Counted from the stretch's first letter, positions 46,214-56,705 are shown. The stretch: DNA of 64,000 nucleotides from Adineta ricciae (GCA_905250025.1 CAJNOJ010000309.1:51924-115923); one strand, 5' to 3'. The notes: generated by a model not told the origin, from the sequence alone. Numbers and translations are program-made.

Positions 46214-46231
46214 TGGTGGAGAAGTTGGGCA
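46214..46231 (+). promoter_or_regulatory. Primer-binding site for tRNA-Ala
   Basis: TGGTGGAGAAGTTGGGCA directly follows the LTR. It is the exact reverse complement of CCA plus the last 15 nt of the tRNA-Ala at 43199-43271. Confidence 0.9.
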
Positions 46232-46509
46232 ACCTTTATTCGATCTGTATCAGTTCCACTAACCCTTTCCATTTCGATTTTGGTTCGTGGTCTTGTCGAA
46301 TTTGGGTAATATCGATCTCGAATTTCGATTGTTCAGTACGGATTTGAGGCCATCAACACATAACACAGTGATTTAGCCCGCAATACTTTATTTATTAATG
46401 AAAGTACAAATTCAGCCAATCCAATTAAGAAAAACACAAGTTCATGTATAGTAATTATATGGCGACGAATTGTCCAAGCGCCTAGGGGTAACATTTTCGT
46501 AACCAACTA

Positions 46510-47083
46510 ATGACTAATATGCGCTCCCTGATCGGCTATAACCACATCTACAGTACAGCATATCATCCGCAATCTTACGGCATTGTAGAACGCTTTAACA
46601 GCACTTTCATCCCGCAAATTTCCAAGTTACAGGATTACGAACATAATAATTGGGATGAATATCTACAGGCTGTTGTCTTCGCATATAACTCCGGTGTGCA
46701 TAAAACAACTCAATATTCACCGTATGAATTACTTTATGGACGTCCACCTCCGACTCACTTTTCATTCCCTTCTCCTTGCGATTATTTAGACCAACTCCAC
46801 AAGACACTCAAGCTATATCATAAGTCTGCTCAATCTTATATCGTTCAGCAGCAAGGTCGCAATAAATCACGCTATGATACTAATCGTTCTGACCCCTATT
46901 ACAATGTAGGCGATCGCGTTCTTACACGCGTTCATGGCATGAACGATAAACTTGGACCTCTCTTTTCACCATCCCCAAAAATCGTTGTACACACTCCATC
47001 CCACATATATGGTTTGTGATGAACAAACTCACAGTGAATTTCGCGTACACGTCAACGATTTACGACCTTTATGTCATTTCTAA
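46510..47083 (+). pseudogene. Integrase C-terminal fragment of the retrotransposon
   Basis: Frame 46510-47019 begins just inside the catalytic core. YHPQSYGIVERFNSTFIPQI contains the final catalytic Glu region of gypsy integrases, and YSPYELLYGRPPP follows it. The GDRVLTRVHG chromodomain-like or GPY-type region comes next. A frameshift near 47018 moves the normal end (DEQTHSEFRVHVNDLRPL) to another frame, stopping at 47083. The first catalytic Asp residues and all upstream pol domains are absent. Confidence 0.8.
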
Positions 47084-47490
47084 TTCTGTTGTTCCGCTAC
47101 TACTTCACTCTATTATTTCTAGTTATTCAGTTTCTATATACGGCTTTCCCTTATGATCTAACATTTTCCTTTACCGCAGTAGAGCTTCATTATACGACAT
47201 CTATCTTTCATCGCTATCCTTATCGTCTCCCCCGCATGAACATTACTAGTACTATAATTTTTCCATCTCATTCGCTTCTTCCTTCGCACGCTACACAATT
47301 GAACTATAAAACATTTGTCTTAGTTCGTTTTCATACGATACGCGATCACATTTTCACAATACGTCCCATGATCGATCCTCCCCCGCAGCGGACCCAGACC
47401 ATTTTTTTCTCTCTCTACTATGCACTAAATCGTTTTCATTTAGGTACCATTTCAATTGTTGTATTTATTCATTCCATATAATATCTCGTC

Positions 47491-48402
47491 ATGGCTTCTT
47501 CCTCGTTCGCTGTACCCGCATATCTCGCGCTTACCGACAGCCACGGTAAGTATACGCCAACCAACATCTCAACGTCGACATATTCCATCGTCACGCAAGC
47601 CGTCTCAGGACTCCGGTGGTTCGATCCATATCGTGTAGATTTATCTGCACTGACTTTGTTATCGACACCTCCTCTCTCGTCCCAATTATCATCAACATCG
47701 GCTCTTTTATTCGTCATCGGCACCAATTCCATCCGATCCAATTCTGCCTCGGTCGCCCTTTCGGACATCAAGCGGGTCATCGATTTCGTACGTACCACTC
47801 ACCCTCACTTATCAAGCAAGCATTCCATCAATATCATTTGCTGCTTCCCATGCCTCAAACCCATCTACCCATCCAACATCACTCATTCATTACTCAACAA
47901 CATCCACGAGTATAATTGCTCGCTTTTCGCTCTCGTCGACACCCTCAACTTCACCGTCCTCAACTTCGATGTGACACCTTCCCATCTCGGTTCTGATCGC
48001 ATGCATCTACACCATAATTATAAGGATCTAGTCCCCGATTCTATTAACAATTATTTCGCATATTTGTCGTCAATTCCTGCAACGGTGCCCTTCAAAACCA
48101 CCGATCGTTCTTCTGAAGCCGTCGCTCGTCCTAATCACCGACGACATATCAAACGAACCACTCAACAACAACAGCACGTTCTTAAACGTCGAGTCTCCTC
48201 CCCTTGGAGACTAGACACCATTAAGACGTTTCTGCAGGAGCAGCATATCAAATTTGCTAAACTTCCCCCTATCTACCGCAACATCATCCGCATTCAATTC
48301 AACAACGCCCCAGGTTATTATGGCACGGTCGGTTCCGGCTGGTTAGGTTCGTTGTCCGACCATTTCCTTGCTGCTGGATTCCGGCCGGAAGTTCAAACGT
48401 AG
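47491..48402 (+). CDS. SGNH/GDSL-esterase ORF carried by the retrotransposon
   Basis: 303 aa downstream of integrase in the same orientation. The SGNH blocks are in order: ALTDSHGK with the nucleophile Ser at residue 17, FVIGTNS at residues 75-80 (oxyanion Asn), and DRMHLH at 169-174 (Asp-x-x-His). After residue 200 a basic linker (NHRRHIKRTTQQQQ) and a conserved-looking FLQEQHIKFAKLPPIYRNII segment follow. The last thirty residues come from a MITE inserted at about 48308, so the native C-terminus is lost. GDSL-esterase ORFs have been reported in bdelloid retroelements. The role is unknown; capsid, membrane or acyl-ester processing are guesses. Confidence 0.7.
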   Translation: MASSSFAVPAYLALTDSHGKYTPTNISTSTYSIVTQAVSGLRWFDPYRVDLSALTLLSTPPLSSQLSSTSALLFVIGTNSIRSNSASVALSDIKRVIDFVRTTHPHLSSKHSINIICCFPCLKPIYPSNITHSLLNNIHEYNCSLFALVDTLNFTVLNFDVTPSHLGSDRMHLHHNYKDLVPDSINNYFAYLSSIPATVPFKTTDRSSEAVARPNHRRHIKRTTQQQQHVLKRRVSSPWRLDTIKTFLQEQHIKFAKLPPIYRNIIRIQFNNAPGYYGTVGSGWLGSLSDHFLAAGFRPEVQT

Positions 48403-48551
48403 GTTCCAGTCATTTCCTGTGCAATTCCGCTCGGAATTCGGTGGCAAGGAACCTGCTGGAATCGGCGAAAACTGTGCCGGAATCGAGAAGAGCTGAACCG
48501 GATCCGACTCAGATTTCAACGGATTCAGTCGCCGGAATGATCGACCTGGGG
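48308..48551. mobile_element. CCCAGGT-ended MITE inside the retrotransposon
   Basis: Begins CCCCAGGTTATTA and ends ATCGACCTGGGG, with GGAATC/GGATCC-rich filling. The termini resemble those of the MITEs at 29817 and 51278, but the interior differs. It splits the esterase ORF from the right LTR. Confidence 0.5.
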
Positions 48552-48664
48552 CTGACGGCCTTCAAGCGGCGGATTGTGTCTTGAGCCAAGCCGTATTTTC
48601 GTAACTCCGTGAGTTATTTTCTTTCTTGTTTGTGTGTGTCTCTCCGTTTTGGCTCGTTCTTCTT

Positions 48665-48866
48665 CTTCTCTTTTCTCTCGTCGTTTATCAATAAACGTTA
48701 TCACGAAGACCCCGATCCCGTCACTCATTACTCGAACTCCGAAGTAGGACAACCACATACTAACGGAACCGAACCGATACAGATCATCAGCTTTTTCCGT
48801 TACCTTCCGTTCCGCCTATTAACGTCTAGTGGGCAGGAGTCTTTGGATTGTAAGGATTAGCTAACA
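48665..48866 (+). repeat. Right LTR, 3' part
   Basis: Nearly identical to the last part of the 5' LTR and ends TTAGCTAACA. The sequence to its left (48552-48664) is not similar to the U3 of the 5' LTR. Confidence 0.75.
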
Positions 48867-48935
48867 ATTCTATAGGTCGACTGGACTGAATACTTTAAAG
48901 AAAAGTGACAGAGCTAGGTAAAGTCAGTCGTCGAA

Positions 48936-49412
48936 ATGTCGCTCAATGAAACAGATAGAATGAATAAAGAAGTTAGAGAATTTGCTAAAATCGTCTTGGA
49001 TTATTCAAAACTAAAGTATTTTATTATGTTTTTTTTTCTTGCAGAATGAAGTACCCGAGGGTGATATTATTAACGCGCCGCATCTTCAAGTGACGCTACT
49101 CGATCAAGTGCTACAGCAATCGTAAGCGAACGTACAGTCATTGACGAATAATTTGACTAACAAATACCAAAAAATCCAACGACAACAAGAAGAATTAGAA
49201 CAGCAGAACGAAGAATTACAACAAATGGGAAAATAATTGGAAAAGATGGAGCAACAATTACGAACACAAACACGTCGAAATAAAATTCTATGGTGGGGCA
49301 GTGAGTGTCATTTGATATTTTATTTTAAAGCCAATAGAAAATCATATTTTTTTTCATTTCAGTCCCAAGTGTAGTCCTCGGTATCGCAATTTGTATGAAA
49401 TATCAATAATTC
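48936..49412 (+). pseudogene. Coiled-coil tail-anchored protein, copy 1 (decayed)
   Basis: Starts MSLNETDRMNKEVREFAK. A frame change in a T-run near 49030 leads to EVPEGDIINAPHLQVTLLDQ, and an in-frame TAA follows. Then comes coiled coil (QRQQEELEQQNEELQQMGK), another TAA, and NKILWWG. After a GTGAGT...CAG intron the end is IPSVVLGIAICMKYQ, a C-terminal hydrophobic anchor. The leader of this copy was split by the LTR retrotransposon immediately upstream. Family unrecognised; a SNARE- or BNIP-like tail anchor is only an analogy. Confidence 0.6.
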
Positions 49413-49679
49413 TTTTTAAAATAGTTTTTGAATTTATCAAATAAATTCAAATTCATTGAACTTAGAATGCTCTTTCTTCTCGTCTGGCACTGCTTCATTT
49501 GATGAAACATCGCGCATTTATCCAGTCGAAAAGAAAGGAAAGAACCAATAAGTCTATGGAGATGTTCCATCTAAGGTGCTCCATATAGGAATCTACAAAA
49601 AGCAAAACAAAGAAAAACAATACATAGTTTGTTTCATAACAATTGGTTTTTAATATTCAACTGAAAACACTTTCGATAT

Positions 49680-50064
49680 TTTTTACTAGTAATTCATTTC
49701 TAACTTCATCAAGATCTGAATGATCATTCGTATCTCTTGATGGTAAAGACATCCCATAAGGTTTGGCGTCGAATTAAACGATTGAAGTGTTTCGTTCAAA
49801 GAGAAAAAGAAGGACTTTGGATCTCCGGATCGTAGAAGCTCCTGAAAAAACACGAAGCTTTCGTATCTTAACATATGTCCTAGTGTCTTTTAGAATCTGA
49901 GAAACATATCTCATCCTGGATCTGAGATCTTCTATAAAAGTTTTTCTTCTAATGACAAACAAAATAAAAACTTTGATAATCTTTTCGTAACGATCAATCA
50001 GTTGATTCTTGTCAGTCATCTTTCTTATGAATTGAGCTGATATGAAGAAATCGCTTATCCACAA
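49680..50064 (-). pseudogene. Unknown minus-strand gene fragment, copy 1
   Basis: Coding-like pieces (RYEKIIKVFILFVIRRKTFIE, LRSGDPKSFFFSLNETLQSF, SDLDEVRNELLVK-like end) in different frames. It is paralogous to 51945-52190, where FPLNKTLQSYNSTP is seen. The family is not recognised. Confidence 0.4.
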
Positions 50065-50154
50065 GCGTTTATTCTTTTTTTAATAACCAACACCCTCATT
50101 AAGTAGTCGGGAAGACGTCTAACTTGAACAAAATAAAGCTATTTTCACAGTCGG

Positions 50155-50690
50155 GTAACTGTGCATTTTCAACGAGTACATATGAGACAAGCACTTCTAC
50201 AACTACTAACCATTCATCAGGTAAGCAAAATTCATTTCCAATTGTTTTTATGCGTCAAATCCGCTCGTCTTGTAGGAACACCAAAAACGCCACTCTCATC
50301 AACTAAATCTGGCTGGTCATGGATGTCATTCGGTGGAAATCACCCGGCAAAAAAGTAAATGATTTTGTGACGATCGATTTATCTTTAAAAACCTATTCAT
50401 TTTTTCAGAACAATGAGTCCACCTAATTCACCATCGTCCAGTTTGGATCTCAGCCATATAACATCAAGATTAATGGGTATGTTTCTTTTCCACTAAAATA
50501 TCTCGCGCGTAAATTTACACACCTGTTGGATCTCGCGAGAGTTTATCTTAACTTGTTTGAAATAGTTGAGTACCTGAATGTTTGAAAAAGAAGTTTCTAC
50601 TGATAAGATATGATATGCGTGTAAGTAGAATGGAATTCCAATATTTTCAGTCATGAAAACGCCTCAAGATGGTAAAAGAGTTCATATGCT
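50155..50690 (+). pseudogene. Duplicated 5' fragment of the auxilin gene
   Basis: Matches 53440-53945 almost base for base, including the first three introns (partial exon 1, exons 2 and 3, start of exon 4). It diverges after the exon-4 words ATGAAAACGCCTCAAGATGG. Without the phosphatase, C2 and J domains it cannot make auxilin. Identity in introns shows the duplication is recent or was homogenised. Confidence 0.8.
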
Positions 50691-50945
50691 GTAGCATACT
50701 CATGCATTCTGTAATGCATCTTGATCTGATTGGTGAACGTTTGGACAAGGAAGAATGTTGAAATTGTTGATCAGTGGTAACAAAGCATACGAAGATTTAT
50801 TTTTTCGACTGACGCGAATCGCGATGTGTAAATTTCAAATCAAGGTACGTATCCGACTAAATTCTATAGTCAGACTGGTGTGAATGAATACTATAAAGAA
50901 AACGGACAAAAGAGGTATATAATGTCAGTCATCCAGGATCGATAA

Positions 50946-51645
50946 ATGTCGCTGAGAGAGTCCGATAGAGTTAATAAAGAAGTAAGACAACTTGTTGAAA
51001 TCGTCTTTGATTATTCAAAACTGAAATCCTCACGTCGTGTTTCTTTCTTGCAGAACGTAGTGCCGGCCGGCGACATAGTGAATGAGTTCCACCAAGAAGT
51101 GGCAGAGTTCCAGTCAATCGTTCAGCTGCTTTAACAAGACATTCAGTCATTGAATAACAACTTGGCTGCAAAGAATCAAGAAATTAAGATGCTCAATGTC
51201 GAATTAAGACAAGAAAAAAATTGAAACAAAGTTTTAAAGTGGACAAGTGAGTATCATTTGATATTTCATTTTCAGGTCCCAGGTCAACAAATCCGATGCT
51301 GGATCCGATCGGATCTTACCGGATCCGACCATCTGACAAAATCCGATCGGATTCCTGGAAACGGAATTGCATTGGAATCCGACTAGAAAAATCCCGTCGG
51401 TTGTTGCAAATTTTTATGAGCGATCTTTCTAGCTATATTCTATGATGACCCTCAGAAAATCCAGGAAATCCATGTTTCGGATCCGTCGAATTCCTGTAGG
51501 ATCAGATAAAATTCTGTATTGGATCCGATGGGATTCGAGTATGGGATTGTTCGACCTGGGATCAAAAGAAAAATCATGGTTTTTTACACTTCAGTTCCAA
51601 CTGCACTCATGATCGCTATCGTCATCTTTTTTAAGTGTAAATAGT
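50946..51645 (+). pseudogene. Coiled-coil tail-anchored protein, copy 2
   Basis: Open from MSLRESDRVNKEVRQLVEIV to a TAA after QSIVQLL (62 aa). Coding-like sequence continues beyond (QDIQSLNNNLAAKNQEIK), a TGA follows, then NKVLKWT and the intron. The last exon is VPTALMIAIVIFFKCK, the tail anchor. The TAA lies at the same aligned position as in copy 1. Its intron has been enlarged by the MITE at 51278. It is probably a pseudogene, although a 62 aa product or readthrough cannot be excluded. Confidence 0.55.
51278..51560 (+). mobile_element. CCCAGGTC-ended MITE, long copy
   Basis: 283 bp with inverted ends CCCAGGTCAACAAATCC and GGATTGTTCGACCTGGG (after inversion: CCCAGGTCGAACAATCC). The interior is rich in GGATCC. 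It sits in the last intron of the coiled-coil gene copy 2; the intron of copy 1 lacks it, giving an empty-site comparison. Confidence 0.8.
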
Positions 51646-51944
51646 TTTTTCAATGATAATTTTTACATTAACAATTTTTTTGTGGATAATTTTTCAATTG
51701 GTTAAATACATCAAAATTCGTTCCACTTAAAATGTTCTTTCTTCTCATTTGCCATACAACTTTATTTGATAAAACATCGCGCATTTATCCAGTCGAAAAA
51801 GAAGGAAAAAACCAATGAGTCTATGGAAATGTTTCATATGAGAGGGTCCATCACCTGGACAGATGATCTATAGAGGAATATACCAAAAGCGAAAGAAAGA
51901 AAAATAGTACATAGTTCGTTTCATAACGATTGGTTTTTCTATAT

Positions 51945-52190
51945 TCGATTGCAAACGCCTTCGAAATTTTTGACTAGTAGTTCATTGCTAACTTCATCAA
52001 GAACTGAATGATCATTCGCATCTCCTGATGATAAAAACATCCGACAAAGATTGGTGTCGAATTGTAAGATTGAAGTGTCTTGTTTAAAGGGAAAAACGGA
52101 TCTTGGATCTCTGGATCCTGACAGGTGGTCAAATAAAAAGCAAACTGCCATACATTCACATTGATCTCATTCGACTCCATAGGTGTAATG
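51945..52190 (-). pseudogene. Unknown minus-strand gene fragment, copy 2
   Basis: Paralog of the fragment at 49680-50064, sharing ETLQS(F/Y)NSTP, CxYHQE(I/M)RMIIQ(I/F)LMKL and flanking non-coding sequence. Frames are open only in part. No function. Confidence 0.4.
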
Positions 52191-52199
52191 AAAGCAGAA

Positions 52200-53360
52200 C
52201 TTTATGGTACCAACTTTTGAGTTTTTAATACATCTGTACTTTTTAAATTTAGAATACCGCCCATACGTACTACAAACCTAGCTCATGTATGTGAAATCAT
52301 ATCTTATCTCTTTTGGGTACCTTTTCTTTGCACATGTTTACTTAGTATTTTTGATATTTTGAGTGTAACCGTATAGTTAGTTAGAGTAAACATACAAAGT
52401 AAATACATCTGGATTATCAATAGACTGAATAGATTGGAAAGTAGCAATTAGTGATAAAACATCCTATAGGAACGATAAACATCGAGGAATAAATAGCACT
52501 TCGAAGTGTCAAATAGTTCATAGTCGGTATACCTGTCGACTTGAGTAAGTGTTAACGAATTGTCCTCATTTAATGGAAGGCATTCTTTTCCTATAATCGT
52601 GACCCCGTTGCTTTTTTTTTATTTAGAAGAAGCTAGTTTCTTTTCTAAAATTCAAGTTGAAATATTAAAAACCGATAGAATTGAAACCACTGAGTAAAAT
52701 AAAACTATCGAAGAATCAATTGCACCACAAATTGCAAATAGTTTATTGAAATATTCGTCGCATCATCAATGCATCGTTTAGAGATATCTTCGCAGTATCT
52801 GTTAATGTCGTCGTGTGTTTTTCATTCGTTTGCTCATCGTTTTCTATTTGAAAGGAGAAGAAAAAACAACTTTGTATTCGACGTCGAATGATGTTCGGGC
52901 AAGCACCTTGAATATTCTTCTCATCGATTGAATTAGAACATTTACTACACTTCGATAAAGATTTTGATTTCACTTTAAAACAATGGAATTCGAAGAATGA
53001 TCAGCAGCTAATATTTTTCTTTCTGATTGAATCGGACAGCAGTCGAGTTTCACATCTATGGAGAGAAGATCTAATAACATTTTCAGTCAAATTAAGTGAA
53101 AGATATTTGATCAACTATGTATTTGATAAGATTTTCTTCAGACAAAGAATTTTAAGATAAGATCCTCAGAGAATGAGACAAAATTTTGACCTATACACCT
53201 TGTCTTATCTATAATGTATACATAAAACGTGTCTCTTAACGAAGAAAAAAAATCTCTCGATCTTTTTTCTCTTGCACTATAAAAAAGGAAATGTTCGCCT
53301 TTTTGCATTTATATTGAAAACTTTTGAGTGATAAAACAAATTTGTTTCTCTTACACTTCG
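52200..53360. other. Spacer with a possible minus-strand exon
   Basis: 52743-52973 on minus reads KSKSLSKCSKCSNSIDEKN, then a Thr-rich end with stop. It might be a terminal exon, but no partner exon is found. The rest is AT-rich. A TATAAAAAAGG box at 53278 lies about 80 bases before the auxilin ATG. Confidence 0.4.
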
Positions 53361-55923
53361 ATGCAACGAATGGATACCCAACCAAGACCAACAGAACCTG
53401 TTCAAACCTTTACTAAGCCACCGTTTACACGTAGTATTTCAATGAGTACATATGAAACAAGCACTTCTTCAACTAATAATCATTCATCAGGTAAGCAAAA
53501 TTCATTTCCAATTGTTTTTATGCGTCAAATCCGCTCGTCTTGTAGGAACACCAAAAACGCCACTCTCATCAACTAAATCTGGCTGGTCATGGATGTCATT
53601 CGGTGGAAATCACCCGGCAAAAAAGTAAATGATTTTGTGACGATCGATTTATCTTTAAAAACCTATTCATTTTTTCAGAACAATGAGTCCACCTAATTCA
53701 CCATCGTCCAGTTTGGATCTCAGCCATATAACATCAAGATTAATGGGTATGTTTCTTTTCCACTAAAATATCTCGCGCGTAAATTTACACACCTGTTGGA
53801 TCTCGCGAGAGTTTATCTTAACTTGTTTGAAATAGTTGAGTACCTGAATGTTTGAAAAAGAAGTTTCTACTGATAAGATATGATATGCGTGTAAGTAGAA
53901 TGGAATTCCAATATTTTCAGTCATGAAAACACCTGAAGAAGCGCCATCGAATACATCAACTCGATCAACAGCTGATTTAGCACGTGAATTGCTCGATAAA
54001 GATCATCCGGATTCATATATGTTGTTTTCTCTTGATCAATCTTCTACCAATGAGCTATCTTACCAGAAGGAATTTTTCCATAATCAAGTTTGTAGATGCG
54101 TTTTGAGAAAAAAAAAGAAATTTGTATTGTTGTTAGGTTCTCGATATTCCATTATTTGATGAAAAGCAACAGCAACCACCAACTTTACTTATTAATTTAT
54201 GGTTTTGCCAAAAAGTTACATCTTATCTCTTGGAATCTCCATCAAATGTCGCTGTACTTCATTGTCATGTAAGCTAATCTTGATTTTCTTTCTTAAATCA
54301 ACTCAACTGTTGTTTTTCATCAGGATGGGAAAAATCAATTAGCATTCGCCGCATGTCTACTACTTGCTTATCATAAATTATATCAGAAATGCGAGCAAAT
54401 CATTCAGTTCTATACATACTATCGTTCAATTCCACCAACATTCACCATGTCACAGAAAAGGTTTGTCAAATCTCTTGTTTAATCCACTTCATCAGTTATC
54501 TTCTCAGATATATCCAATATCTTTGTGATTTATCACATGGAATCATCGAAAGTCCACATTTCAATGAATTAGTTCTTCAATCGATTAATTTGACACCGAT
54601 TCCGCTTGTCAATCGAGCGAAGTTTGTGATTATTCTACTTTGTAATGGCTACTAACTCGCGTATTTCGTCTTTTAGAACATCTTGCCGTCCATTCGTTGA
54701 TATTTACGATCAAGATCAGAAGAAAATCTTTTCCACGCACCAAGAAACATCAAAACTTCGGTGAGAGATTCTTGAATCTCCTCTGTAAAACTGTTTTTTG
54801 ATTTTGAACAGAGTTTATACGTCATCGGAATCGATCTGTACCATTCCAGTTGATCTTCGGTTCAGTGGTGATTTAACAATTCATATAACACATGCATGTT
54901 TGAATAATGCTCGTCGAACACATGTAAATTGCCTCATTCGAAAATCGAAATCTTGTGAAAATTGTGATTTAGGAAGGCGGAGTTCGTATTTGCGAATTAA
55001 CGATCAATTCGAATTTCAGTACATTTAACGATCCGGAGTTATCGTATTTACGAAGTGAATTGGATGGAGTTGATCGGAATGAAAAAAATCCGATCAATTA
55101 TCGGGTTTCACTTCATATTACAAATCATCAAAAGCTCGCTGATAATCAACAGGATCCATTTTTAAAAGAACTAGAAAGTACATTGGAACATCCGTTGGCT
55201 TTATTTCGCGATGAAAACGAAATGAAACAAAAAATGACCGACATAGGTGAGAGAAAAAACAATTTACTGATGCTTTCATCATTTGTTTTATTAGAGAAAA
55301 AAGAAAATTCGGAAGTAAACCATCAACCAGTTGTTCATCGACCACCAAAACATAATGAACCAATATCCCCTAGTGCGACTAATACCTCTTTACGACCAGG
55401 TAACCGTATTTCTGGGCCACAATCTCCCGCACCAACTTCTCCATCCTCATCATTTGTTAATCCAATGCTGGAACATATGAAAATGAGTCAACGTCAATCC
55501 ACAATTCAATCTTCATCAGCTCAAGAAAAAGTCACAGATTCCAACGTTGATATTCTCGGTCTTGGTGAAGAAATTACCTCTACTCAGCATTGTCTCGAAA
55601 GATCCATGTCATCTGATACTCAACAAGATCTTTTATCAAGTATCGATTCTGACGCCGATCCAACCATTGGAGGTGCTCAATCAACTAGACCTCCTCTGCA
55701 AAGATTTTTATCCCAAACAGGATCTTTGCCAACACCTATGAAAGCAACAACAATTCCCAAGCCAAAACAAGAAACACCGGGTAAGAAATTTCTCGACAGA
55801 TGCCACCCGTTTCTAATCATGTCTAAGTTATGCAATTCATCGCTTTTCTTCTCTCTTCTATCGTTCAATATATATGATGATAAGGAAAGTGTCTCACTTG
55901 TCCCACTACGGTGGGACATATAA

Positions 55924-55955
<32 letters not shown>

Positions 55956-56705
55956 GGCCCCTGCGCAAGGATGACACGCAAAATCGTGAAGCGTTCCATA
56001 TTTTTTTTTCTTCTTCTAGCTTTTACCCAACGATCCAAAGATTCCAACTATGATCTGTTTCGAACAGAAGAAACTCGCCCATCTACTCAAACTTTACCAA
56101 GTAAACGAAACTATTCGTCTCTGATGTTCACGAAAAGAATTCTTTTTAGAAACAAAATCATCTTCATCGAGTGCTCCGAAAAGCAAATCTGAATTTTATA
56201 CCAATCACTTTCAAGGTTTAGATGGTTTAAATCGTGACGATCCACCACCTCAACCACAACAGCCATCATCAACTCCTATTGGTGACATTCAAAAACAAGC
56301 ATTAGCAAAACATCTCGATCCAACTGTCCTCAAAGTAACACATAATTTAATGACGAAGAACAATACATTCTATTCGTATTCTCTAGGTTCGACATTGGAC
56401 CGAAGGAAAAAAAGGAAACATTCGAGCATTATTATGTTCTTTGTCGAAAGTCACATGGCCCGAATGCAAATGGAGTGGATGCCAAATGAACGAACTGTTA
56501 ACACCTGCACAAGTGAAGAAAGTGTATCGAAAAGCTGTTCTTCATATTCATCCTGATAAGGTAATTAATGTGTCTTCGGATGTTTTCTGACTTTCGAAAT
56601 GTGATTTTTGTTAAGCTCTGTGATGATCCAAATCAGCCGTTGGCAAAACTTATTTTTGTTGAACTGAATGAAGCTTGGGCGCAATTTGAGAAAGAATGTG
56701 ACTAA
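53361..56705 (+). CDS. DNAJC6: Auxilin-type clathrin-uncoating J-domain protein
   Basis: Fifteen exons, phase-consistent: 53361-53490, 53546-53624, 53679-53746, 53921-54087, 54137-54268, 54324-54460, 54508-54621, 54677-54760, 54812-54923, 54973-55246, 55295-55780, 56020-56100, 56150-56334, 56397-56560, 56616-56705. There is no kinase domain, so auxilin rather than GAK. The PTEN-like domain has VAVLHCHDGKNQLAFAACLL, with the catalytic Arg position occupied by Asn-Gln, so it is probably inactive. A C2 domain follows (EGGVRICELTINSNF, NYRVSLHITNHQ), then a Ser/Pro-rich clathrin/AP2-binding region with DILGLGEE and NYDLF. The C-terminal J domain has WTEGKKGNIRALLCSL and HIHPDK (HPD intact). It recruits Hsc70 to strip clathrin coats. 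Intron 11 holds a U6 gene. Confidence 0.93.
55867..55877 (+). promoter_or_regulatory. TATA-like element of U6 copy 1
   Basis: ATATATATGAT lies about 25-30 bases upstream of the U6 start, the position of the TATA box in type 3 Pol III promoters. A proximal element would lie further upstream (about 55825-55850) but cannot be named from sequence alone. Confidence 0.5.
55900..56004 (+). ncRNA. U6 spliceosomal RNA, copy 1
   Basis: Starts with a rotifer-specific 5' hairpin (GTCCCACTACGGTGGGAC), then AAAATTGGAACGATACAGAG with the ACAGAG box that pairs with 5' splice sites. AGATTAGCATGGCCCCTGCG with the AGC catalytic triad follows, then the internal stem-loop and GTGAAGCGTTCCATATTTTT ending in the Pol III T-run. 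It lies wholly within intron 11 of auxilin, on the same strand. One base differs from the vertebrate 3' region (CAAAATCG for CAAATTCG). Confidence 0.95.

Larger units (their letters stand above)
45783..48866 (+). mobile_element. Ty3/gypsy-type LTR retrotransposon, internally deleted
   Basis: The LTR begins TGTTAGC and ends GCTAACA. The element is flanked by the 5 bp duplication ATTCT (45778-45782 and 48867-48871), and the paralogous region near 50866-50871 shows the empty site. The 5' LTR is 45783-46211. The right LTR is recognisable from about 48665 to 48866. Inside, only the end of an integrase and a separate SGNH-esterase ORF remain; gag, protease, reverse transcriptase and RNase H are missing. 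A MITE-like insertion lies at 48308-48551. Confidence 0.85.

Noticed and set aside
47071-47481. 136-codon hydrophobic frame between integrase and the esterase ORF
   Set aside because: It starts inside the frameshifted integrase end and has no family motif. An env-like gene is not supported.
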